Shown: in pieces, positions 17,382 to 26,600 of the stretch
Position numbering within the stretch: position 1 is the stretch's first letter
How the letters are laid out: every line of letters starts with the position of its first letter
DNA from: Caldilineales bacterium
GTDB taxonomy: Bacteria > Chloroflexota > Anaerolineae > J102
Assembly: GCA_019695115.1 (NCBI GenBank)
Contig: JAIBAP010000011.1
Coordinates: 1-64,000, forward strand
Direction: 5' to 3'
Length of the DNA stretch: 64,000 bases
The notes under the pieces: generated by a model
Database searches by the model: none
The model's input: only the letters and a program-made list of their open reading frames with translations
What the model was told of the DNA's origin: nothing
Position numbers and translations under genes: made by a program

Positions 17382-18566
17382 ATGCAAACACCCACCCGCC
17401 TCCTCCACGAAGGCGACGACCCCGAAACCCGGCTCGGCGCCGTCAACCCGCCCATCTACCACGCCTCCACCTTCACCTTCCCCACCATGCAGAGCTTCCT
17501 GGATGGCATGGCCGGGCAAAGCGAGCGTTTCGTCTACAGCCGCAACGGCAACCCCACCGTCGCCGCCCTGGAACAGAAGCTGGCCATGCTCGAAGGCGCC
17601 GAGCACGCCATCGCCGCCGCCTCGGGCATGGGCGCCATCACCGCCGCCCTCCTGGCCTCGCTCAGCGGCGGCGACCACGCCCTGGTGGTCGATAGCTGCT
17701 ACGGCCCCACCCGCCGCTTCCTGGACGAGGTCATGCGTCCCCTCGGCGTCGAAACCACCTACTACCATCCCCATGTCGATGACCTGGCCCCGCTCTGGCG
17801 GCCCAACACCCGGCTGGTCTATCTCGAATCGCCGGGCAGCCTCGGCTTCCACATCCAGGATGTGGCCGGGTTGGCCAGCCAGGCGCGGGCGCGCGGGGCC
17901 AGCACCCTCATCGACAACAGTTGGGCCACGCCCCTCTACCAGCAGCCGCACCGGCTGGGCGTCGATCTCGTCGTCCATACCGGCTCCAAATACCTGGGCG
18001 GGCATTCCGACGTGGTCATGGGCGTCGTCACCTGCGACCACGACCGCTACCCACGGCTGCGCACTGTCGCCACCCTCCTGGGCGCGACCCTCGGCCCCGC
18101 CGAAGCCTGGCTCGTCCTGCGCGCCCTGCGCACCCTGCCCCTGCGCCTGGCCCAACACCAGGCCGGCGCCCTGGCCGTGGCCCGCTGGCTGCAAGACCAG
18201 CCCCAGGTGCGCCGCGTCCTCCACCCCGGCCTGCCCGATTTCCCCCGTCATGCCCTCGCCCGCCGGCAGATGAGCGGCTGGTCGGGCCTGTTCAGCTTCG
18301 AGCTCCACCCGCCCGCCGGCCCCGCCCAACGCCATCACTTCATCGACGCCCTGCGGCTGTTCGGCATCGGCGTCAGTTGGGGCGGCTACGAAAGTCTGAT
18401 CATCCCCCTGCTGGCCCGCGACCCCGCCACCGCCGAGCGCCAGGCCCGCCTGGGCCTGAGCGACGATTGTTATCGCGTCTCTATTGGTCTGGAAGCGCCG
18501 GAGGATCTGATTGCAGACCTGGCGAGGGGGCTGGCTGCGTATGCAGGGGAGACGGGGACGACTTAG
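17382..18566 (+). CDS. Trans-sulfuration PLP enzyme, cystathionine beta-lyase-like
   Basis: Cys/Met metabolism PLP-dependent enzyme of 394 residues. The Schiff-base lysine lies in HTGSKYLGGHSD near residue 203; SRNGNPTVAALEQKLAMLEGA, ASGMGAITAALLA and the VSIGLEAPEDLIADL end are typical. The ESPGSLGF motif is the one seen in MetC-type cystathionine beta-lyases rather than gamma-synthases, so lyase activity is my preferred reading, but the family is hard to split by eye. The start follows a CT-rich tract with no ribosome site. Its last 86 bases overlap the 3' end of the convergent ATP-grasp gene. Confidence 0.9.
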   Translation: MQTPTRLLHEGDDPETRLGAVNPPIYHASTFTFPTMQSFLDGMAGQSERFVYSRNGNPTVAALEQKLAMLEGAEHAIAAASGMGAITAALLASLSGGDHALVVDSCYGPTRRFLDEVMRPLGVETTYYHPHVDDLAPLWRPNTRLVYLESPGSLGFHIQDVAGLASQARARGASTLIDNSWATPLYQQPHRLGVDLVVHTGSKYLGGHSDVVMGVVTCDHDRYPRLRTVATLLGATLGPAEAWLVLRALRTLPLRLAQHQAGALAVARWLQDQPQVRRVLHPGLPDFPRHALARRQMSGWSGLFSFELHPPAGPAQRHHFIDALRLFGIGVSWGGYESLIIPLLARDPATAERQARLGLSDDCYRVSIGLEAPEDLIADLARGLAAYAGETGTT

Positions 18567-19713
18567 CCGCAGGCGCGTGCTTGCGGGGTCCCCGGTGGGC
18601 TGTGTCGAGCAGAGTACGGGCGTATTTGCTCATCAGGCTTGCCAGCACAGTCGAGAAATCGATCTCGTGCAGCTGCAACACCTCGGTGAACGGTAGACCC
18701 AAATCAGGGCCGAAGGCTGTGTTGGGATTGGCGTCGGTAAAATAGGGCGTGCCGTCTACTTCATCGACGCGCACATCGAACTTGGCATAGTCCCGGCACC
18801 ACAGCACCTTGAAAGCTTTGCGCGCCAGACGGTTTACCCGGTCTTCTATCGCCTTATCCGCCTTCTTGTAGGAATAAGCATCGGGATGGCTATAGCTCTC
18901 GAAGCTGGTAAACCGGTATTTGGGATGGGAGGTGTAGTTGAACACTTTCTCCGCACAAAAGGCGCTGACCCGCACCCCGTCATCGAACACCACCACCGTC
19001 AGTTCGGGGCCATGAATGAAACGCTCGACGATCACCGGCATCTTGTAGGTGCGGATCAATTCGTTCGCCCTCTTCTCGGCCTCTTTGTAGCTTTCCTTGA
19101 CCGCGGCGTCGTCGATGCCCACACTCCCCCCGCTTTCGTTCAACTTGACGATGAGCGGCAGCCCCAGGTCTTCTTGAATGCGCCGACCGCGGCGCGAAAC
19201 GAACTGGAAAGGCGGGGTGGGGATGTCGTTGGCATCCAGCAATTCCTTCATCAGGTTGCGATCGTTGCCGATGACCAGCCCGCGCATCCTGGCGCCGGTA
19301 TAAGGGATATTGGCCAGTTCCAGCGCGCCGGGGATCGATGTCTGCAAACCGTCTTTGCCGCGCAGCGTATCGACCAGGTTCAGAACAAGATCCGGCTGAT
19401 CGACCAGGAGTTTTGACATAAAGTAACGATCGGCGCGATAGAGCCTGGCCTTGATATCCAACTGCGCCAGCGCCTCCACCACTTCTCGCGCCCGTTCCTC
19501 GACCTCGATCTCGGCTTGATAAGCCTCTTCGGTTGGGAACCACTCCCGACGCACATGCGAGTAGGCCACCGCCACCAGGCGCAGCGACTTCATGGCTGCC
19601 TGGTCGACGAACAAGGGTGGCTTGCGCTTGCGCCTGGCGAGACTCTTGGGCGGCTCATCCGCCACACCCTGGCCCGGCGCCTGTACAGCCAGGGCTTTTT
19701 CTAGCTCGGCCAT
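18481..19713 (-). CDS. D-Ala-D-Ala ligase-like ATP-grasp protein
   Basis: ATP-grasp enzyme of 410 residues, which joins a carboxylate and an amine using ATP. Core features: LVLNLVDTLRGKDGLQTSIP, GALELANIPYTGA, DRNLMKELLDANDIPTPPF, LIVKLNESGGSVGI, and C-terminal DVRVDEVDGTPYFTDANPNT. Substrate unknown. I place the start at ATG 19713 (a 40-residue charged extension precedes the fold; an internal ATG at 19593 is the alternative). The start overlaps the end of the uridine-kinase-like gene by 13 bases, suggesting an operon. A Pro/Ser-rich C-terminal tail overlaps the convergent MetC-like gene. Confidence 0.85.
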   Translation of the reverse strand: MAELEKALAVQAPGQGVADEPPKSLARRKRKPPLFVDQAAMKSLRLVAVAYSHVRREWFPTEEAYQAEIEVEERAREVVEALAQLDIKARLYRADRYFMSKLLVDQPDLVLNLVDTLRGKDGLQTSIPGALELANIPYTGARMRGLVIGNDRNLMKELLDANDIPTPPFQFVSRRGRRIQEDLGLPLIVKLNESGGSVGIDDAAVKESYKEAEKRANELIRTYKMPVIVERFIHGPELTVVVFDDGVRVSAFCAEKVFNYTSHPKYRFTSFESYSHPDAYSYKKADKAIEDRVNRLARKAFKVLWCRDYAKFDVRVDEVDGTPYFTDANPNTAFGPDLGLPFTEVLQLHEIDFSTVLASLMSKYARTLLDTAHRGPRKHAPAAKSSPSPLHTQPAPSPGLQSDPPALPDQ

Positions 19714-21401
19714 GGTCGGTAGTTTTCCAGGATCGACCCGCCGATGAACTCGCGCAGGATCGAATCGGAAGGGATGTGCTCGGCCGCGACGGCCTGGAAC
19801 CACTGCAGGAGCGCCCGCAGACGGCTGGCCTCGATCCGCTCCGGCGTCCCCGGCTCGATCTGCAACAGCAGCGGCTCGACCATCGGCTTGAGCACGGCCA
19901 GTTCGTAGGTCAGGGCCGAGTTGAACATCACATCGGCGTTGTCCTGGAAAGGGAAGATCCAGCGTCGCTCGCCCTGGCGAACACTCTCCCAGCGGGCGAT
20001 GGTGTCGGCGGCGGTATAGCCCCTGGTGCGGGCGTCGCGCACGATGCGCCGGATCAGGCGGGTGTCGGTGGTGGAGATGCGATTGTAGCGATCGAGATTG
20101 AGTTGCGTCAGGGCGCTGATGTAAATACGAAAACAGATCGCCGGGTCGATGTCGGGCAGGAGGGCGGGGTTCAGGCCGTGGATGCCCTCGAGGATGAGGA
20201 CATGGTGAGGGGTGATCTGGGCGGTGGGGCCAGGCCGGCGGCGGCCCTCCTTGAAGTCGAAAACCGGCAGCTGCACCTGCTCGCCGGCGATCAGCCGGTT
20301 GAGTTGCTGGTTGAGCAGGGGCAGATCGACGGCGTGGATCGACTCGAAATCGTAATTGCCGCCTTCATCGCGCGGGGTATGCTCGCGGCCCAGAAAATAA
20401 TCGTCGATGCTGATCGCCAGCGGCCGCAAGCCCACCGCCAGCAGCTGCACCGCCAACCGTCGGGCAAAGGTCGTTTTGCCTGACGACGACGGCCCGGCAA
20501 TGAGGATGATGCGGACGCGGTCGCCGCGGTCGGCGATCTGTTGGGCGATCTGGCTGATGCGTTGTTCGTGCAGAGCCTCGGTCACGAGGATGATCTCGGT
20601 CAGACGGCCGGCCTCGATGCCATCGTTCAGGCCGCCAATGTTGCGGATGCCCAGGGCGCGCAGCCAGGCGCTGTATTCGGTGAAGACATCGAAAAGCGGG
20701 GTTTGGGCGCCGGCCGGAGCGATTTCTCCCCCCGCCCCTTGCCGCGGATAGCGCAGCAGGAAGCCGCCGTCGGCCGGTTCCAGGGCGAAATGCTGCAAAT
20801 GCCCGGCGCTGGGGGCCATGAAACCGTGTAGATAGTCCCGGCTCTCCAACAGGCTGTAGACGATCAAGGTCGGTTTGCGCCGCTGCTCCAGCAAATCGAC
20901 CTTCTCGGCGTCCCCGGCCTGCCGGAACAGGTCGATAGCGGCCGGCAAGGGCATTTCCTGGCGGAGGATGGGCGCGTCGGCCGCCACCACCGCCCGCATT
21001 TCGTCCTCCAATTGCTTCAGTTCCGCGGCTGTGAAGGGCGGCCTCCCTTCCACCTGACAGTAGTAGCCGCCGCTGGTGATCGAATGCTCGACATAGACCC
21101 GCGCCTGCGGAAAGAGGCGGGCGGCGACGGCGATGAGCAGAAATGTGAGCGAGCGCCGGTAAATGCGAGCGCCGTCGGCGCTATCCAACTGCACAGCCGC
21201 CACCCGACCATCGCGCATCACCGGCCAGGAAAGCTCGGCCAGCTTGCCATCGAGGATGGCGGCGATGGCAGGGGGCCGGGCGTCTGCTTCGGCGGCGGCA
21301 ACAAAGTCGGCCAGGGGCGTGCCGATGGGGGCGGCGAAGACGCGGCCATCGGGAAACGTGAGGCGAGCGGTGAGCCGGGGGCGCGAGCGGGTGACGGTCA
21401 T
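19701..21401 (-). CDS. Uridine kinase-like protein with ThrRS-like N-terminal half
   Basis: A 566-residue nucleoside kinase of the uridine kinase/phosphoribulokinase family with a Walker A motif GPSSSGKTTFARRL near residue 303. The first 60 residues look like a TGS domain (FPDGRVFAAPIGTPLADFV) and the next 150 resemble the editing-type region of threonyl-tRNA synthetase (YVEHSITSGGYYCQV). This architecture is known in bacteria; the role of the N-terminal half is unclear. Downstream overlap with the ATP-grasp gene suggests a shared transcript. A terminator hairpin precedes its start. Confidence 0.88.
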   Translation of the reverse strand: MTVTRSRPRLTARLTFPDGRVFAAPIGTPLADFVAAAEADARPPAIAAILDGKLAELSWPVMRDGRVAAVQLDSADGARIYRRSLTFLLIAVAARLFPQARVYVEHSITSGGYYCQVEGRPPFTAAELKQLEDEMRAVVAADAPILRQEMPLPAAIDLFRQAGDAEKVDLLEQRRKPTLIVYSLLESRDYLHGFMAPSAGHLQHFALEPADGGFLLRYPRQGAGGEIAPAGAQTPLFDVFTEYSAWLRALGIRNIGGLNDGIEAGRLTEIILVTEALHEQRISQIAQQIADRGDRVRIILIAGPSSSGKTTFARRLAVQLLAVGLRPLAISIDDYFLGREHTPRDEGGNYDFESIHAVDLPLLNQQLNRLIAGEQVQLPVFDFKEGRRRPGPTAQITPHHVLILEGIHGLNPALLPDIDPAICFRIYISALTQLNLDRYNRISTTDTRLIRRIVRDARTRGYTAADTIARWESVRQGERRWIFPFQDNADVMFNSALTYELAVLKPMVEPLLLQIEPGTPERIEASRLRALLQWFQAVAAEHIPSDSILREFIGGSILENYRPWPS

Positions 21402-21413
21402 GGTCGGTCTGAA

Positions 21414-21450
21414 TGAAAAGAGACGGCCACCGCCGGAGGGCAGTGGCCGT
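21414..21450 (-). terminator. Terminator between ssb and the uridine kinase-like gene
   Basis: Arms ACGGCCAC (21423-21430) and GTGGCCGT (21443-21450) form a hairpin followed on the minus strand by CTCTTTTC. It lies about 80 bases after the ssb stop codon and immediately before the next gene. Confidence 0.75.
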
Positions 21451-21529
21451 TTTGAAGTCGTCTTGAAGTCGCGTCGAAAGACGGAGCAAACGAGAAGATG
21501 AGAGTAGCCGGGGTGAGCCTGCGGCCGGG

Positions 21530-21925
21530 CTAGAAGGGGATATCCTCTTCCATCACCGGCCCGCGCTCGCGCAAGACGCCCTCGGCCTCACTGCCCTGGC
21601 CGCCGCCGCTGAGAAAGCGGATATTCCTGGCCGTCAATTCTAGCGAGGCGCGTGGCTGGCCATCTTGGGACGTGTAGGCGCTGGCATCGATATCACCCTC
21701 GACGAAAACGAGTTTGCCTTTCGTCAAGTATTGATTGCACAACTCACCCAATTTGTCCCAGGCCGTGACGCGGAACCAGGTCGTCTTCTCTTGCTGTTGT
21801 CCGTTTTTGTCGGTCCATTTCCGGGAGGAAGCAACCGAGAAGCTGGTCACTGCCAGCCCGCTGGGGGTATATCGCATTTCTGGATCCCTACCCAAATGGC
21901 CGATAACAATAGTTTTCTGATACAT
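21530..21925 (-). CDS. ssb: Single-stranded DNA-binding protein
   Basis: OB-fold SSB of 131 residues that coats single-stranded DNA in replication and repair. MYQKTIVIGHLGRDPEMRYT, the WFRVTAWDKLGELCNQYL core, FVEGDIDASAYTSQDG and the acidic EEDIPF tail for partner docking are all present. A GGAG ribosome site precedes the ATG. The promoter has near-consensus -35/-10 elements next to a GAAC-N4-GTTC palindrome, so control by LexA is likely. Confidence 0.97.
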   Translation of the reverse strand: MYQKTIVIGHLGRDPEMRYTPSGLAVTSFSVASSRKWTDKNGQQQEKTTWFRVTAWDKLGELCNQYLTKGKLVFVEGDIDASAYTSQDGQPRASLELTARNIRFLSGGGQGSEAEGVLRERGPVMEEDIPF

Positions 21926-21993
21926 GATCTTGTCTCCTTTTCTATCCGTGAGGGCGCTTGTCGATTGAGAACAGTCGGGTCAACGATGACGGC

Positions 21994-22034
21994 AGTATAG
22001 CGCAGCCGGGCGGAAATGTCAAGAACAAATGTTC
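21994..22034 (-). promoter_or_regulatory. ssb promoter with LexA box
   Basis: On the minus strand TTGACA (22017-22022) and TATACT (21994-21999) are 17 bases apart. Directly upstream of the -35 lies GAACATTTGTTC (22023-22034), matching the GAAC-N4-GTTC SOS box used in Gram-positive bacteria and reported in Chloroflexota. Confidence 0.85.
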
Positions 22035-22050
22035 GTGTTTTCACCCCCCT

Positions 22051-22085
22051 GACTACTGCCCACTGACCACTGATTACTGCCTACT
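22051..22085. repeat. Heptanucleotide array (GNNNACT)5 at the tdh stop codon
   Basis: GACTACT, GCCCACT, GACCACT, GATTACT and GCCTACT stand in tandem. The last unit contains the tdh stop codon (complement of CTA, 22081-22083), so this array touches the 3' end of a gene rather than the 5' end. Confidence 0.9.
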
Positions 22086-23136
22086 TCCCCGGAAACATCA
22101 CCACCTTCCCGCTCTGCCCGCTCTGCATCACCCGCAGCGCCTTCTCGTACTCGTCCAGCCCGAAGCGGTGGGTGATGACCCGGTTCAGGTCGATGAGGCC
22201 GCTGGAGAGCAGGCCGCGCATCCGGTACCAGGTGGCCCATAGCTCGCGACCAACGATGCCGTGTACGGTGGCGCCCTTCAGCACGACATGATTGTTGATA
22301 TCGAACGGGATGCCCGAAGGCGCCAGGCCCAGCAAGGCCGCCTCGCCGCCAAAACGCAGCAGCCTGAAGCCGAGGTCGATGGCCTGGGGCGCGCCCGACA
22401 TCTCCAGCAGCACATCCACGCCCTCGCCGTGGGTGTCATCGAGGATGGTCTGATAGGCATTGCCCTCCGAGACATTCAGGGCCAGGTCGGCGCCCATCTC
22501 GCGGGCCATGTGCAGGCGATAGTTGGCGATGTCGGTGGCGTAGATCGCCCGCGCCCCTGCCGCCTTGGCCACCATGATCGCCATCAAACCCACCGGCCCG
22601 CAGCCTGTCACCAGCACGCGGCGGGCGGTCACATCGGCAGCGAAGGCCGTGTGCACGGCGTTGCCAAAATTCTCTTGCAGGCTGGCCACCTCCAGCGGCA
22701 TGTCGGGCGGGTTCACCCACAGATTCTCGGCCGGCATGACGATGTACTCGGCCCAGCAGCCATCGCGGTCGACGCCGATGATCTGCGTATTCTGGCACAG
22801 GTGCCCGCGCCCGGTGCGGCAGGGCGTGCAGGCATGGCAGATGATGTGGCTCTCGGCCGAAACGAAATCCCCGACCCTGACCTCGCTCACCACCTCGCCC
22901 ACCTCCACCACCTCGCCGCAAAACTCGTGCCCGACGATGACCGGCGGCCGGATGCGGCTCTGCGCCCAGGGGTCCCACTTGAAGATGTGCATGTCGGTGC
23001 CGCAGATGGAAGTGGCCGCCACCTTGATCAGCGCCTCGCGCGGCCCCGGCGCGGGGATGGGGACATCGACCATCTTCAGCCCCGGAGAGCGGTCGGGTTT
23101 GACGATTGCGCGCATGGTCTTATCGTGCTTACTCAT
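22081..23136 (-). CDS. tdh: L-threonine 3-dehydrogenase-like zinc alcohol dehydrogenase
   Basis: Zinc-dependent medium-chain dehydrogenase of 351 residues. The CGTDMHIFKWDPWAQSRI segment and GHEFCGEVVEVG are characteristic of threonine dehydrogenase, which oxidises L-threonine to 2-amino-3-ketobutyrate with NAD. Cysteine pattern CHACTPCRTGRGHLC is the structural zinc site, and VLVTGCGPVGLMAI the NAD-binding loop. No kbl partner gene lies in the window. An AF2212-like antitoxin-type gene overlaps its start by four bases. Confidence 0.88.
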   Translation of the reverse strand: MSKHDKTMRAIVKPDRSPGLKMVDVPIPAPGPREALIKVAATSICGTDMHIFKWDPWAQSRIRPPVIVGHEFCGEVVEVGEVVSEVRVGDFVSAESHIICHACTPCRTGRGHLCQNTQIIGVDRDGCWAEYIVMPAENLWVNPPDMPLEVASLQENFGNAVHTAFAADVTARRVLVTGCGPVGLMAIMVAKAAGARAIYATDIANYRLHMAREMGADLALNVSEGNAYQTILDDTHGEGVDVLLEMSGAPQAIDLGFRLLRFGGEAALLGLAPSGIPFDINNHVVLKGATVHGIVGRELWATWYRMRGLLSSGLIDLNRVITHRFGLDEYEKALRVMQSGQSGKVVMFPGK

Positions 23137-23420
23137 TGCAACCCAGCTTCCTCTTCACCGGAGTCCATATCTGCTGCTTTGAGCGCCTGGACATAGTATG
23201 GCGCCATTTCCTCGTATACGGTCTGCAAGAGTTCCGCCTGCTCGTATGAATGGTCATCATCTCCCCACTCTTTTTGGTCGGGCGACAATTGGCCACCAGC
23301 ATCGAATCCGGTGAGAAACAACACCGCCACAGGAACTGTGCCCTGGCTTGCAGTGAACTCCGGGGCTGGTTCCAAGAGGCGGATCTGGTGATTTTCGTAG
23401 ATGGCTTTGACTGCAAACAT
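23133..23420 (-). CDS. Small AF2212/DUF104-like protein
   Basis: Predicted 95-residue protein whose stop overlaps the tdh start. The N-terminus MFAVKAIYENHQIRLLEP matches the beta-hairpin start of the AF2212-like antitoxin family (DUF104), and the rest is an acidic helix. No PIN toxin gene is next to it, so an antitoxin role is only suggested; coupling to tdh is odd. It could be a solitary regulator. Confidence 0.6.
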   Translation of the reverse strand: MFAVKAIYENHQIRLLEPAPEFTASQGTVPVAVLFLTGFDAGGQLSPDQKEWGDDDHSYEQAELLQTVYEEMAPYYVQALKAADMDSGEEEAGLQ

Positions 23421-23618
23421 GGTCTCTCTCCCTGAGCATCTGCTGAAAGTATAGACCCTACGACAGTTGCGCGCAAAGCATAACCTGAGCGCAGAAATGG
23501 AGGCTCGCCACTATTCCGCCACGCAACCTTTTTCGCCCCGCCAACGTCATCATTTTTTGGGTAATTTCACTTACCCTTCTTGGGCGCATTGGGCGCCTCA
23601 TTGTCTGGGGGAGTTCCC

Positions 23619-26600
23619 ATGAGCAAGCAAGCTTCAACTTCATATCGACTTCTCGGCCTGGCGATGGCAGCCCTTCTCATCGCCACCCTTTCGCTAGCAG
23701 CCTTGCCGCCGGCCTCGCCGCCGGTCGCTGCCGAAACCCTCGGCTGGATCAGTCTGGATGGCCCGCGCGGCGGCCCGGCCCAGGCGCTGGCGCTCAGCCC
23801 CGACTTCGTCCACGACCGGGCCGTGTGGGGCGGCGGCGGCAGAGATTTCGGGCGGGCGTCGTGGGGCGGGCGGGGCATCTTCCGCTCGAACGATGGCGGC
23901 GTCCACTGGGCCTTTGCCGGCGGGCCGGTCAACGGCGCCCTCCTCGACCTGGCCCTCTCGCCCGGCTGGCCGGCGCACGGCGTGGCTGTGGCCGGGTTCT
24001 GGGCGGGGGTGTGGGTCACCACCGACGCCGGGGCCAGCTGGCAACAGACCTCCGGCATCGAAACACCCGGCAGCCCCTTCCTGATCGACGCCGTCGCCCT
24101 CAGCCCCGACTACCAACACGATTTCAGCTTCATGGCCGGCAGCGCCTATGGCGGCATCTACCGCACCACCGACGGGGGCGTCACCTGGGCGCGCACGGCC
24201 GACGCCGCCCCGGTGCGCCGTCTGAGCTGGCATCCGACCGACGCCGGCGCCGTCCTGGCCGCGGCCGCCGATGGCCTTTGGCGCAGCACCGACGCCGGCG
24301 CCACCTGGAGCCGGAGCGTCTCCGACACCCAGGTATTCGACGTCGCCTTCCAGCCGCTGCACGATGTCGCCTACGCCACCTTTGGCCAGCAAGTGCAGCG
24401 TAGCACCGACGCCGGCGCCACCTGGCAGGTCTTCGGCAACCAGGCCGACGCCTCCTACGACGCCATCGGCGTCTCGGCGGATGGGGCGGGCCTGTTCGTG
24501 GCGGCGGGGCCGGTGCTCTATCGTTACGACGCCGGCGGCTTCGCGGCCTTGCCGCCCAGCCTGGCCGGCAAACCCATCCTGCGCCTGGCCGTCTCGCCCA
24601 CCTTCGCCACTGACCACACCCTGCTGGCCGGGACGCTGGATGGCGTCTGGTTGAGCAGCGACGGCGGCATCAGCTTCAGCCTGAGCGACGGCTTCTATCC
24701 GTTGGGGGTGAATGCCCTGGCCGCCGAACCGGGCTACGATGGCAACGATGATCTCTTTGCCGCCGGCAACCAGGGCGTATGGCGGCGCGCGTCCGGCCAC
24801 TGGCGCCCCACCGGCCCCGGCATGATCAGCGTCCTGGCCGCGGGCGTCCCCGATGTGGCCGTCAGCCCGGCCTATGCCGCCGACGCCACTCTCTTCGCCA
24901 GCCGGGTCAGCGGGGTCAGCATCGGCGGCAGTCTCTACAAGTCAACCAATCGAGGCGATACCTGGGTGCTGAAGAAGAACGCCGCCTATGTCAGCCAGGT
25001 GCTGCCCTCGCCCGCCTTCGCCGCCGACCAGCGCGTCTTCATGCTGGCCGATAGCCGCGTCCACTACTCGACCGACGGCGGCGAAACCTGGGATTTCAGC
25101 CCCTACTGGCTCACCTATCCCAACGCCGCCTACCGATTCACTCTCTCGGCCACCTTCGCCGCCGACCAAACCGTGATCGCCGCCGGCTACGATCTCCACC
25201 GCTCCACCGACGCTGGCCTCACCTGGCAGACGGCCCCGGCCCCGCCGCCCATCATCCCGCCTGAGAATGGCCCCGGCTGGCAGGCCAATCGTCTGCTTGC
25301 CGCCGCGCCTGGCGTCTACTTCCTGGCCATCTATCGCTACGATGCCGACCCGCCCTATGCCCGCCACGACCAGCTTTGGCGCAGCGACGACAGCGGGCTG
25401 CACTGGGGCCGGGTGAACAACGCCCCCGACTTTGCCATTTCTTCCATTGCCACCGGGCCGAACTTTATCTCCGCTCCCACCATTTACCTGGCCACCTACG
25501 ACCCCAACACCTACGACGAGACGCCCCTGCCCTCCGACCTCTACCGCAGCACCGATGGCGGCCTCACCTGGCACAACCTGGGCGGCCTGCCTGATGGCTC
25601 GCAGATGAACACCCTCCTGGCCCCGCCCGTCCTGCCCACGGCCCTGCTTGTTGGCAGCGAGACCGGCGTCTGGCAATTGGAGACGGCTGGCGCGCCCACC
25701 GCCACACCGCCGCCCTGCACCGAACTGCTGCTCAACCGCGGCTTTGAATTCGAGGGCGGTTGGCGCATCCCCACCACCTCCTATCCCGCCCGCCGCACAA
25801 CCGAAAAACACTACCATGGCGCTTTCTCGATGCTAACCGGCATCCCCATCGCCGCCGACAACCGGCGCAGCTACAGCGATTTCAGCCAGGATGTCAGCCT
25901 GCCGGCGGCCAACAGCCTGCGCCTGCGCTTGTGGCGATGGCCGCAATCCAGCGCCAGCAGCCAGTCTCCCGCGTCCGACCAGCCTGATCTCGCCGCCATC
26001 CGCTCGGCCCAGACTCTCGACGATTTCGAGGCGGCCCTGCGCGACCTGGCCGGCGACCTGCAATACGGCATGGTGATCACCCAGCCCGACAACCGCATCC
26101 ACTACCTCTTCGCCCGCCTGGATGACCAGCGCGCCTGGATCAACGCCGAATTCGATCTACAAGCCTTTGTCGGCAAGACCGTGCGGCTGCAATTCGGAAC
26201 CTACAACGATGGCGCCGGCCCTGTCGCCGCCCAGTATTTCGACCTTCTGAGCCTGCAAGCCTGCCAGGCGACGCCAACGCCCACCCGCACGCCCACGGCC
26301 ACGCGCACCCCGGGCATCACGGCCACACCGACGGCCACCGTACCACTGCACCCCGTCCTCTGGTTGCCGATCATTCTGCGCCAGTTCGCACACGCCCGGC
26401 CCACGGTCACGCCGACCATGACGGCCACCCCGACGTCGGCGCCGACCTCGACTCCAACGCCGTCGCCCACGCCGACCCCCACCCTACCCTTTAGCTTCGA
26501 CGCCACTTATCCGCTCTATGCCCTGGCCCAGCCCACCACGCCCGCATCGCTCTACGTGCTCGATTCTCTGGGCCGGGTGCTGCGCTCCACCGACCGCGGC

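Noticed and set aside
23559-23576. GGGTAA-TTTCAC-TTACCC hairpin before the propeller gene
   Set aside because: Only six paired bases and no clear promoter around it; too weak to call.
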